DNA of 64,000 bases from Lachnospiraceae bacterium (GTDB lineage: Bacteria > Bacillota > Clostridia > Lachnospirales > Lachnospiraceae), in NCBI GenBank assembly GCA_015056945.1, contig SVFH01000011.1:1-64000 (forward strand), given 5' to 3'. The notes under the pieces were generated by a model, which saw only the letters and a program-made list of their open reading frames with translations, was not told where the DNA came from and searched no databases. Positions within the stretch are counted from its first letter, which is position 1. The number at the start of each line of letters is the position of its first letter. The translations under genes were made by a program, and so were the position numbers. Positions 25,227 through 32,645 of the stretch are shown in pieces.

Positions 25227-26372
25227 TTAATTAAATCTACTCTTTATATATTCATATGTCTGCGCTTCCGCAAAAAGAATTTCATCTACATTCGGATTTG
25301 CGATAACGCGATGCTCCTGCATGGAAGACTCAATCAATTCTGCAATTTCTAAGAATGAAATCTGCTCTTTCAGAAAATATTGAACAGCCAGTTCGTTTGC
25401 AGCATTGTACACTGTCGGCATACTTCCTCCAACCTTAGCAGCCTCGTAAGCAAGACGCAACCCCGGAAAATTATCTGTATCCGGTTTTTCAAATGTCATC
25501 CGTCCAAGTTCAAAAAAATTTACTCTTTTCCCTCCAAGAGGTTTTCTTTCCGGATAAAAAAGCGCATACTGAATCGGTAATTTCATATCCGGCATACCAA
25601 GCTGTGCCATAATGGCACCATCTTCATATTCTACTGCAGAATGTATAATGCTCTGCGGATGCACAAGCACCTCAATCCTGTCAAGATCCGTTCCGAATAA
25701 CCATTTAGCTTCCATTACCTCAAGCCCTTTATTTACAAGAGTTGAAGAATCAATCGTAATTTTCTTTCCCATCGCCCAGTTCGGATGTTTCAGCGCATCT
25801 GACGGCTTCATATTCGTCAACTGCTCTTTTTTCATACCACGGAAGGGACCTCCGGATGCTGTAAGCCAAATCTTAGAAATACGATTCTTTTCATTGCCCT
25901 GCAAGGATTGAAAAATCGCACTATGTTCACTATCTACCGGGAGAATAGAAACATTCTTTGATTCTGCAAGCGGCATAATAATATGGCCTGCCGTTACGAG
26001 GGTTTCCTTATTTGCAAGTGCAATTGTTTTACCGGCTTCGATCGCTGCAATAGTCGGACGAATCCCAATCATCCCAACAATAGCCGTTACAATAATCTGT
26101 GCCTGCGGTAATGTTGATATTTCTATCAATCCATCCATCCCTTGCAACACCTCTACAGAAAGATCCGCAACCCTCAATTTTAATTCTTGGGCCGCCTCTT
26201 CTGACCACATAACAACTTTACCCGGATGAAACTCACGAATCTGACGTTCTATTAACTCTACATTATTTCCTGCAGCAAGCGCAAGAACATTCAACTCTTT
26301 CGTTTCACGAACAATTTCAAGCGTCTGTGTACCTATGGAACCGGTAGATCCAAGCACAACTATATTTTTCAT
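25227..26372 (-). CDS. dxr: 1-deoxy-D-xylulose 5-phosphate reductoisomerase
   Basis: Dxr makes methylerythritol 4-phosphate with NADPH, the first committed MEP step. The NADPH-binding loop VVLGSTGSIGTQTL is at the N-terminus; LPVDSEHSAIFQ and the LTASGGPF motif give the metal-binding acids and substrate site. The ATG at 26372 (MKNIVVLG) is preferred, with TTTGGAG upstream; the frame could begin at a TTG 15 nt earlier, but that codon overlaps the ribosome binding site. The 381 residues are standard. Confidence 0.97.
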   Translation of the reverse strand: MKNIVVLGSTGSIGTQTLEIVRETKELNVLALAAGNNVELIERQIREFHPGKVVMWSEEAAQELKLRVADLSVEVLQGMDGLIEISTLPQAQIIVTAIVGMIGIRPTIAAIEAGKTIALANKETLVTAGHIIMPLAESKNVSILPVDSEHSAIFQSLQGNEKNRISKIWLTASGGPFRGMKKEQLTNMKPSDALKHPNWAMGKKITIDSSTLVNKGLEVMEAKWLFGTDLDRIEVLVHPQSIIHSAVEYEDGAIMAQLGMPDMKLPIQYALFYPERKPLGGKRVNFFELGRMTFEKPDTDNFPGLRLAYEAAKVGGSMPTVYNAANELAVQYFLKEQISFLEIAELIESSMQEHRVIANPNVDEILFAEAQTYEYIKSRFN

Positions 26373-26399
26373 GTTAATCGTCTCCAAATAAATATCCTT

Positions 26400-27290
26400 T
26401 TATACAAAATCCAGCAATAATACTACAAGAAAATATACCATCGGTGCCGTAAAAATAACACTGTCAAAACGATCAAGCACGCCTCCATGCCCCGGAATTA
26501 ACTTACCAAAATCTTTAATATTACCATTTCTTTTGATTGCCGAAGCAGTCAAATCACCACACATAGATACGATGGAACCTATCATGCAAATAACTGCAAA
26601 AAGAGGAATTACCAATATTTCGCAATCTATGCATGCATAAAAAAGCCACCCCATTAAGCCGCCGGCAATTGTTGCGCCAAGCATTCCGCCAACCGCTCCT
26701 TCAATCGTCTTCTTCGGACTCAGCTTCGGTGTAAGCTTATGCCTTCCGAACAGACTTCCCGCAAAATATGCACAGGTATCACAAACCAATGCACTGATAT
26801 ATGCGAGCCAGACAAGAAAAATACCATGAGGAAGCTCTCTGATCAAATACAAAAACGACAATGTAAGCGCCACATAAATCAAACCAAATACAGCCGGTGT
26901 CATTTGCCGGATTGTATGTTTAGGGAATGTAAAAATATATATTCCAAACATAACAACAACTGCTACGATAAAAAGCAACAATACCAAAATCGTAAAACGG
27001 TTAAACACTCCCATTTCCGAATGGAGCCAGCCAATAATATTCTGATGAAACGGCATGCAATCATCCGTTATTAACAATAGAACATAATATAAAATGATCG
27101 AAACAATTCCGACCTTTTCATATCCGCTGATTTTATTCTCATGTAATCTTACATCTACTGCCTTGGTAAACTCCAAATAACCAATGCATGATAAAACTGC
27201 AAGAAAAACCGCCTGCGCAGGTCCTCCAAGCAAGCCAAACCCCAGAATAATAACCAATACCACAGCACCGCTAATGATACGTGTAACCAT
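26400..27290 (-). CDS. cdsA: Phosphatidate cytidylyltransferase
   Basis: CdsA makes CDP-diacylglycerol from phosphatidate and CTP at the membrane. The 296-residue protein is highly hydrophobic with about eight membrane segments. The signature near the C-terminus is intact: SAIKRNGNIKDFGKLIPGHGGVLDRFDS. The segment SPKKTIEGAVGG is also family-specific. AGGAGG precedes the ATG. It lies between uppS and dxr, the usual Firmicutes order. Confidence 0.97.
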   Translation of the reverse strand: MVTRIISGAVVLVIILGFGLLGGPAQAVFLAVLSCIGYLEFTKAVDVRLHENKISGYEKVGIVSIILYYVLLLITDDCMPFHQNIIGWLHSEMGVFNRFTILVLLLFIVAVVVMFGIYIFTFPKHTIRQMTPAVFGLIYVALTLSFLYLIRELPHGIFLVWLAYISALVCDTCAYFAGSLFGRHKLTPKLSPKKTIEGAVGGMLGATIAGGLMGWLFYACIDCEILVIPLFAVICMIGSIVSMCGDLTASAIKRNGNIKDFGKLIPGHGGVLDRFDSVIFTAPMVYFLVVLLLDFV

Positions 27291-27301
27291 CCCAATACCT
27301 C

Positions 27302-28003
27302 CTATTTCGCATTTCCAAAACGTCGGTCGCGCTTGTTATAAGCTTCAATCGCAAGAAGTAATTCCTCACGATCAAACTCGGGCCAATGTTTATTTGTGAA
27401 ATAAAACTCCGTATAAGCCAATTGCCATAATAAAAAGTTAGAAATTCTTTGCTCTCCGCTGGTTCTGATTAATAAATCCGGGTCCGGAATACCTGCTGTA
27501 TCAAGATGATTCGAAACATATTCCGTTGTCACGTCATCTTCTGTTAATTCTCCGTCACTTGCTTTACGCACCATTTGTTTCATCATACGTAAGAGCTCAT
27601 CACGTCCTCCATAATTAATGGCAATCTGAAATTGTAAGCCTGTATTATTCGCAGAATCTGCTTCTAATTCAGCAATCGCTTTCTGAATATCGGGTGCCAG
27701 ATATGTTTTATCTCCAATAATACGAATACGGACATTATTTTTTGCCGCTTTCTTAAAACCTGATAAAAGGTAGCTGCGCAACAAACTCATTAACGCAGCA
27801 ACCTCATCTTCGCTTCTCTTCCAATTTTCAGTCGAAAAAGCATATACGGTAAAATACTTAATGCCCAGCTCATCTGCAACATAAAGCATATCCTCTACAT
27901 TTTTTCCGCCCTGGACATGCCCCATTTTACGAGGAAGTCCTTTACTTTTTGCCCAACGGCCGTTTCCGTCAAGAATTACGGCAACATGATTCGGAACATT
28001 CAT
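27302..28003 (-). CDS. uppS: Undecaprenyl diphosphate synthase (isoprenyl transferase)
   Basis: UppS condenses isopentenyl units onto farnesyl diphosphate in cis to form the C55 carrier lipid used for peptidoglycan and teichoic acids. Signatures are HVAVILDGNGRWAK with the catalytic Asp, KRSEDEVAALM, and the C-terminal DLLIRTSGEQRISNFLLWQLAYTE arginine/serine region. The 233 residues are a full-length enzyme. CGGAGG lies before the ATG. Confidence 0.97.
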   Translation of the reverse strand: MNVPNHVAVILDGNGRWAKSKGLPRKMGHVQGGKNVEDMLYVADELGIKYFTVYAFSTENWKRSEDEVAALMSLLRSYLLSGFKKAAKNNVRIRIIGDKTYLAPDIQKAIAELEADSANNTGLQFQIAINYGGRDELLRMMKQMVRKASDGELTEDDVTTEYVSNHLDTAGIPDPDLLIRTSGEQRISNFLLWQLAYTEFYFTNKHWPEFDREELLLAIEAYNKRDRRFGNAK

Positions 28004-28018
28004 AAAAAACCTCCGATA

Positions 28019-28570
28019 CTAAACAGTAAGTACTTCTTTGGATTTGTCTTCTACCATATCACTGATTTCTTTCACATACTTATCAGTAAGTTTCTGAAGT
28101 TCTTCTTCCATGCTCTTAATCTCATCTTCTGAAATTTCAGTTTTTGCAAGCTTCTTCAAAGCATCATTTCCGTCACGACGTACATTACGGACAGCAACCT
28201 TCGCATCTTCACCCTTCTTGCGGACATCCTTTACAATTTCTTTTCTTCTTTCTTCCGTAAGTTCAGGGAAAACAAGACGGATAACCGTACCGTCATTGCT
28301 CGGTGTAATACCGATATCAGAAGCCATAATCGCTTTCTCAATCGCTTTAATTAAGCTCTTTTCCCAAGGAGCAATCTGAATCATTCTAGCTTCAGGAACA
28401 GTAATGTTACCAACCTGCTGAAGCGGAGTCATTGTTCCGTAATAATCAACTGCAATTTTATCCAAGATATGTGGATTTGCTCTTCCTGCACGGATTGTTG
28501 TAAATTCTGCATTTAAATGTTCACATGTTTTTGCCATTTTCTCTGCGTATGGTTTAATTGTTTCGTTCAT
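28019..28570 (-). CDS. frr: Ribosome recycling factor
   Basis: RRF, with EF-G, splits post-termination ribosomes. The 183-residue protein shows the family's three-helix/beta pattern with TIRAGRANPHILDKIAVDYYG near residue 25 and IRLVFPELTEERRKEIVKD near residue 100. It follows pyrH by 36 nt in the conserved pyrH-frr-uppS order. Confidence 0.98.
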   Translation of the reverse strand: MNETIKPYAEKMAKTCEHLNAEFTTIRAGRANPHILDKIAVDYYGTMTPLQQVGNITVPEARMIQIAPWEKSLIKAIEKAIMASDIGITPSNDGTVIRLVFPELTEERRKEIVKDVRKKGEDAKVAVRNVRRDGNDALKKLAKTEISEDEIKSMEEELQKLTDKYVKEISDMVEDKSKEVLTV

Positions 28571-28606
28571 TATTTTTTCCTCATTCTTTCTTATTATTTG
28601 TATTTG

Positions 28607-29305
28607 TTATGAAACTGTAACTTTCGTTCCTTTGAAATTACCTTTTACCGTATTAACAATACTGTTTTCTTCATTTAAGCCAAATACCCACATCGGCATT
28701 TTATTATCACGGGCAAGAATGGAAGCAGTCATATCAACCACTTGAAGATTCTTCGCAATCACTTCATCAATGGATACCGTGTCATATTTCTTTGCCTCCG
28801 GATTCTTACGGGGATCATCATCATATACTCCGTCAATCGCCTTTGCGAGTAAAATCACTTCAGCGTCCACTTCAATTGCTCTTAAAACAACTCCTGTATC
28901 CGTACTGAAATAGGGATGTCCCGTTCCTCCTGCGAAAAAGACTACCATACCTTTTTCAAAATACTTATTTGCACGGTCTTTTGAAAAAAGCTTTGTAAAA
29001 GAGCCACACTCAAAAGGGGTTAAAATATTTGTCATCATGCCTACCGAACGAAAAATTTCAGAAACATAAATGCAATTCATAATCGTTGCAAGCATTCCAA
29101 TCTGATCAGCCTTCGTTCTGTCAATATTTTCACTGGTACGTCCTCTCCAGAAATTCCCTCCGCCAATTACAATACCAACCTGAATATTGCTGTCAACAAG
29201 CTCTTTAACCTGAAGCGCAACCTTGCGGACTGTTTCCTCATCAAAACCGGTCTTCTTATCTCCTGCAAGTGCTTCACCGCTTAACTTTAGTAATATTCTC
29301 TTCAT
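28607..29305 (-). CDS. pyrH: UMP kinase
   Basis: PyrH phosphorylates UMP to UDP. The 232-residue amino-acid-kinase-fold protein begins MKRILLKLSGEALAGD and shows VIGGGNFWRGR, the glycine-rich FFAGGTGHPYFSTDT and the KAIDGVYDDDPRKNP motifs. GGAGATAG precedes the ATG. In many Firmicutes rpsB and tsf come directly before pyrH; here they are about 3.3 kb upstream and separated by bactofilin, deacetylase and tspO. Confidence 0.98.
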   Translation of the reverse strand: MKRILLKLSGEALAGDKKTGFDEETVRKVALQVKELVDSNIQVGIVIGGGNFWRGRTSENIDRTKADQIGMLATIMNCIYVSEIFRSVGMMTNILTPFECGSFTKLFSKDRANKYFEKGMVVFFAGGTGHPYFSTDTGVVLRAIEVDAEVILLAKAIDGVYDDDPRKNPEAKKYDTVSIDEVIAKNLQVVDMTASILARDNKMPMWVFGLNEENSIVNTVKGNFKGTKVTVS

Positions 29306-29310
29306 ATTTT

Positions 29311-29985
29311 CTATCTCCTTTCCTGATTCATTCCGTCAAAAAATGTTCTCGGACTCACGCCGGCATAACACTGCGATATCATTCCCTCAATGACAGCACC
29401 ACTATTCATCTGGACCGAGTTCGCTTTCATATTACCCTGAATAATTGCCGTAGACTCCAATACAACCGGACCATCCACATCCACATCTCCTTTTAATGCA
29501 CCTGCAATAACCGCACCTGTGCCGATAATATTGCCAATCACCATACTTGCATGATCCATTTCAATACTTTTACTGCAAATAATATCTCCATCCACTTTCG
29601 CACTGCGCAAAATCACTTCTTCTGCCTGAATGTTTCCATGCATTTCTCCGCAAAGAGTCACTCTGCCCGGAATAATAAGATTACCGAATATTGTTCCTGC
29701 AATCTCGAGACTTCCGTTTTCAATCACACCTTCCGACTGTCCTGTCGGCGTTGTTTCCATGTTCGGCATGGAAAAAGTGGCATCGTTTACAGCTACTTCT
29801 TCATTTATCTCTTCCAATTCTTCCACTTCTTCAAGAATCGAAAACAAATCAGAATTTTCTTCTGCTTCAGAAAGTTCTTTTTTTAACCGTTCTTCTTCCG
29901 CAAGCATCTCCTCTTTTGCCTTCTCATCTGTCATTTCAGTTACTGCTTGTGCTAAATCATTCTTTAAATCACTGAAAAAGCCCAT
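29311..29985 (-). CDS. Bactofilin (polymer-forming cytoskeletal protein)
   Basis: The 224-residue protein has the bactofilin core (residues ~90-200), a right-handed beta-helix built from short repeats such as IAGTIFGNLIIPGRVTLCGEM, GNIQAEEVILRSAKVDGDI and GDVDVDGPVVLES. Bactofilins polymerise without nucleotide and localise wall or polarity enzymes. The N-terminus is an acidic coiled-coil-like segment (AEEERLKKELSEAEENSD) instead of a membrane helix. It lies 15 nt after the polysaccharide deacetylase gene, suggesting joint work on the cell wall. Confidence 0.93.
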   Translation of the reverse strand: MGFFSDLKNDLAQAVTEMTDEKAKEEMLAEEERLKKELSEAEENSDLFSILEEVEELEEINEEVAVNDATFSMPNMETTPTGQSEGVIENGSLEIAGTIFGNLIIPGRVTLCGEMHGNIQAEEVILRSAKVDGDIICSKSIEMDHASMVIGNIIGTGAVIAGALKGDVDVDGPVVLESTAIIQGNMKANSVQMNSGAVIEGMISQCYAGVSPRTFFDGMNQERR

Positions 29986-30000
29986 CTTTTCCCTCCTGTT

Positions 30001-30954
30001 TTATTCATATGAACTAACAACGTGACGAACCGGTTGTGTTCCTTCCGTAATCGGCAGAAGCACATAGGTATCATCAGAAGTAAGTTCTTCAAGAATCAGC
30101 GGAAGCGCCTCCACTGTAGTATGCTTGTCAGCTGCATCATGCATCAGTACTATACCGTTTTCCTTCTCACTTACACCTGAAATAACGTTCTGATATATTT
30201 TCTGTGGTGAAAGCTTAACACTACCGGCATCCTGACTCGTTACATTCCAGTCAAAATAAGACAATCCTTCTTCACGTAAGATTGCAAAAAGCTCTTCTTT
30301 GTCAAAATCAACCAATGTATTAGAACTTCCTCCGGGAAATCTGTAAATAACACTCTTTTGCCCGGTTCTGTCTTTGACATAATCCTGAATCAGTCTGACA
30401 TCTTCCCTGAACAACGTCGGTGTTGCATATATTTTACTGTATTTATGAGAGTAAGAATGCAACGCAAGTGTATGTCCCTCTTCTACAATTCGTTTGTATT
30501 CTTCATCGAAACCATCTTTAGCAAGCACAAAAAAAGTCGCTTTCACATCATACTCTGCAAGAACATCGAGAATCTCATTTGTATATTTACTCGGGCCGTC
30601 ATCAAAAGTCAGATATACTTTCTTTTGGTCGGGATATAATTCATTATCACTAATGACATATTCTTCTTCCGGTTCTGAAACAATTATTTCCTCTGCCGAA
30701 TCGTTCGAAAAAGATTTCTCATCAAGATATGTCTGTTCCGAATCCTCGGAAATCATCTGATAAATGGCATCAATCTTTTTATTCATGTGAAAATTTTGAA
30801 CCAGGAGATAAACACAGGTTACATTTGGGAACAACAAAAGAACACACAAGGCGAATGTCAAAAAACGTTTCAAACGTTGAATTCGTCTTCTGCGGTGATT
30901 GATTTGTTCAATTTGCACTTGTTGTTCTGTTTTATTATCAGTTACAGGTTCCAT
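30001..30954 (-). CDS. Membrane-anchored polysaccharide deacetylase
   Basis: The 317-residue protein has a basic cytoplasmic start, one membrane helix (~28-52) and an extracellular NodB domain. Motif 1 is VYLTFDDGPSKYT with the catalytic Asp and metal Asp; motif 2 is LALHSYSHKY; motif 3 includes YRFPGGSSN; and the last motif is GIVLMHD. It probably deacetylates peptidoglycan or another wall sugar. A glutamate/serine-rich linker (~60-105) joins helix and domain. It is the first gene after the divergent promoter region. Confidence 0.93.
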   Translation of the reverse strand: MEPVTDNKTEQQVQIEQINHRRRRIQRLKRFLTFALCVLLLFPNVTCVYLLVQNFHMNKKIDAIYQMISEDSEQTYLDEKSFSNDSAEEIIVSEPEEEYVISDNELYPDQKKVYLTFDDGPSKYTNEILDVLAEYDVKATFFVLAKDGFDEEYKRIVEEGHTLALHSYSHKYSKIYATPTLFREDVRLIQDYVKDRTGQKSVIYRFPGGSSNTLVDFDKEELFAILREEGLSYFDWNVTSQDAGSVKLSPQKIYQNVISGVSEKENGIVLMHDAADKHTTVEALPLILEELTSDDTYVLLPITEGTQPVRHVVSSYE

Positions 30955-30999
30955 ATCATTACCACTTTAATTTCAACACTTTTTCATATAGTCCCATAT

Positions 31000-31027
31000 A
31001 TTTTACCACAACATACGTGATTTGCAA
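31000..31027 (-). promoter_or_regulatory. Promoter for the deacetylase-bactofilin-pyrH array
   Basis: The minus strand has -35 TTGCAA (31022-31027), a 16-bp spacer and -10 TAAAAT (31000-31005) preceded by TGG, an extended -10. The predicted start is near 30993, giving a leader of about 40 nt. Confidence 0.7.
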
Positions 31028-31058
31028 ATTCTTATTTTACATGTTTTTCTGAGTTTTT

Positions 31059-31089
31059 TTGTTATAAAATCGCAAATAACGAATATACT
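31059..31089 (+). promoter_or_regulatory. Possible tspO promoter
   Basis: On the plus strand a good -10 TATACT (31084-31089) is paired with a TTGTTA at 31059-31064, a spacer of 19 bp, longer than optimal. The region is very A/T-rich, so the -35 is uncertain. Confidence 0.4.
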
Positions 31090-31127
31090 ATATGCAGAAA
31101 CTTATAAAAATTAAAAGGAGTAAAAAA

Positions 31128-31604
31128 ATGTGGAACAAATATAAACCTTATATTATCTCAATCCTGATTTCACTTGGTGTGGGAGGTGCATCAGCTCTGC
31201 TTGTACGCAATCAATTTGCAATGTATGACCAAATCAATATGCCTCCCCTTTCGCCTCCCGCCATTCTCTTTCCGATTATGTGGACGATTCTTTATGTACT
31301 GATGGGAATCAGTTGCGCGATGATTTATACAACAGAAACCGCACCCGAATCTGACAAAAAAACTGCAATCTGGTTATTTGCTGTTCAATTATTTTTTAAC
31401 TTTTGCTGGAGTCCTGCCTTTTTCGGATTAAACCTCTATTTATTTGCCTTTATCTGGCTTATGATTATGTGGGTTCTAATCATTGTTATGATTGCCAAAT
31501 TCTTTACAATCAATAAAACTGCGGCATATTTACAGATTCCTTACCTGCTATGGACCACGTTTGCGGCATATTTGAATTTAGGTGTATATTTATTAAACAG
31601 ATAA
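31128..31604 (+). CDS. tspO: TspO/MBR family membrane protein
   Basis: This 158-residue protein has five membrane segments and TspO signatures: NMPPLSPPAILFPIMWTIL, the aromatic WxPxFF-like SPAFFGLNLY region and a C-terminal LWTTFAAYLNLGVY. TspO proteins bind tetrapyrroles and have been linked to porphyrin or sterol handling and stress. The ATG at 31128 is chosen for the AGGAG 8 nt upstream; the frame also opens 36 nt earlier. It is the only plus-strand gene in the window and stands alone. Confidence 0.95.
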   Translation: MWNKYKPYIISILISLGVGGASALLVRNQFAMYDQINMPPLSPPAILFPIMWTILYVLMGISCAMIYTTETAPESDKKTAIWLFAVQLFFNFCWSPAFFGLNLYLFAFIWLMIMWVLIIVMIAKFFTINKTAAYLQIPYLLWTTFAAYLNLGVYLLNR

Positions 31605-31632
31605 TGTAATGTCAAAGAGAATCCTGCAAAGT

Positions 31633-31673
31633 AAAAATGCCAAACCAACATTTCTGGTCGGTTTGGCATTTTT
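31633..31673. terminator. Bidirectional terminator between tspO and the 74-residue gene
   Basis: Perfect 14-nt arms AAAAATGCCAAACC and GGTTTGGCATTTTT enclose a 13-nt loop. A-tracts on one side and T-tracts on the other make it work in both directions, closing the convergent tspO and 31,700 gene units. Confidence 0.92.
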
Positions 31674-31699
31674 AGGCCTGAAAACATTTTCACACCTTA

Positions 31700-31924
31700 T
31701 TATTTATTAAATAACCCCTTTAATTTATCCGCTGCATCTGCAATGTTTTCTGCTGTTAATTTCGCTTTTACCCCATCGATGATTTTTTCAACAATATCAT
31801 CCGGCAAATCAACTCCAATTAACTTTTCAATCACCTTAACAGGTTCTTTTTCAAAATCTTCCTTAAGATTGGGATTCTTTTTAATCTGTTCAACAATATC
31901 TGAAATTTTTTCTTTAATATCCAT
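31700..31924 (-). CDS. Small helical protein of unknown function
   Basis: I do not recognise this 74-residue, lysine- and glutamate-rich protein. It looks all-helical and amphipathic, with a central VEKLIGVDLPDDIVEKIIDG segment, no membrane helix and no cysteines. GGAGG overlaps the end of the preceding DUF1508 gene, which stops 2 nt upstream, so the two are translated from one mRNA. Confidence 0.7.
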   Translation of the reverse strand: MDIKEKISDIVEQIKKNPNLKEDFEKEPVKVIEKLIGVDLPDDIVEKIIDGVKAKLTAENIADAADKLKGLFNK

Positions 31925-31926
31925 CT

Positions 31927-32295
31927 TTATTCCTCCACAATTTCCGCTTCAGGAGCATTCTTTTTAACAGATTCAATGCCCTTTACACAATTTGCATGTG
32001 TTTTATAACCCTCACCGGTTGCAACAATCTGTCCGTTTGTTGCTTTCAGGCGGAAACGGAATTCACCGGCCTTATCGGCATATAACTCAAATTTCGGATT
32101 TTTCAATGTAGCGAACCCTTCAACAGTCTGATCTTCAATTTCAGCAACAGGTGCATTTTTCTGAACAGAAGCAATTCCGTTTTTGCAGGTAGCATCAGAC
32201 TTATATACCTGAGAAGATGCAACCACTTGACCATTTGTAGCTTTCAAATCGAATTTTACGCCGGTGTTTGTTTTTTTAATTACAAATTTACCCAT
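31927..32295 (-). CDS. YegP-like protein with two DUF1508 repeats
   Basis: The 122-residue protein is an internal duplication. Each half has the DUF1508 pattern: KFDLKATNGQVVASSQVYKS with NGIASVQKNAP, then FRFRLKATNGQIVATGEGYKT with KGIESVKKNAP. This small beta-sheet family is common in bacteria, and its role is unknown. CGGAGG lies before the ATG. A sigma-D-like promoter precedes it, hinting at co-regulation with motility. Confidence 0.93.
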   Translation of the reverse strand: MGKFVIKKTNTGVKFDLKATNGQVVASSQVYKSDATCKNGIASVQKNAPVAEIEDQTVEGFATLKNPKFELYADKAGEFRFRLKATNGQIVATGEGYKTHANCVKGIESVKKNAPEAEIVEE

Positions 32296-32339
32296 AATAC
32301 TAATCCTCCGTATAATAATATATTGTCACATCATAATAT

Positions 32340-32366
32340 ATATCGGATTTTAAAAAACGGAATTTA
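32340..32366 (-). promoter_or_regulatory. Sigma-D (sigma-28)-like promoter of the DUF1508 gene
   Basis: The minus strand reads TAAA (32363-32366), 16 bp, then CCGATAT (32340-32346), close to the TAAA-N15-GCCGATAT consensus of flagellar sigma factors. The start would be near 32333, about 40 nt before the ATG. No competing sigma-A promoter of better quality is visible. Confidence 0.55.
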
Positions 32367-32454
32367 CTTCAAATTTTTTACACGCCACAACGAAGTGTCG
32401 AAACCTTCTCATCTCCTTGGAGAGTTTTTACTTCGTAGGAAAAACCCATGAAAT

Positions 32455-32512
32455 AATAAAGAATGTGCATTGCACATTCTCCGCGCGTGAGCGGTGTTGC
32501 TTGACAACAAAA
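32455..32512. repeat. 58-bp dispersed repeat, copy 1
   Basis: This segment matches 43,729-43,786 at 54 of 58 positions in the same orientation. It contains a near-perfect palindrome (GAATGTGCA-T-TGCACATTC) and a conserved GCGCGTGAGCGGTGTTGC block. It lies directly beyond the tsf terminators, in the gap before the DUF1508 promoter, which otherwise holds nothing else recognisable. Confidence 0.85.
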
Positions 32513-32549
32513 TTCCTTGCCGCGAACTGCGCATCCTTAGCAGGGCTTT

Positions 32550-32580
32550 TTTATTGCATAGGAAATTCCTATGCAATAAA
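32550..32580 (-). terminator. Second hairpin after tsf
   Basis: Perfect 15-nt arms TTTATTGCATAGGAA and TTCCTATGCAATAAA with a single-base loop (in practice a 3-5 nt loop). It follows the main tsf terminator by a few bases and may serve as a backup terminator. Confidence 0.7.
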
Positions 32581-32583
32581 AAA

Positions 32584-32613
32584 GCCCGAACGAGAATAAA
32601 TTCTCGTTCGAGC
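32584..32613 (-). terminator. Terminator of rpsB-tsf
   Basis: The minus strand forms a strong hairpin (CGAACGAGAA / TTCTCGTTCG, extended by GC and GC on either side) followed by TTTTTTATTG, about 33 nt after the tsf stop. Confidence 0.92.
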
Positions 32614-32645
32614 AATTATACTTATATATAGCTTATAACTGATTA

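Noticed and set aside
32409-32615. Short minus-strand frame in the tsf-DUF1508 gap, with a similar peptide at 43,674-43,895
   Set aside because: The similarity comes from the 58-bp repeat itself. Both frames run through terminators and have no start signals.
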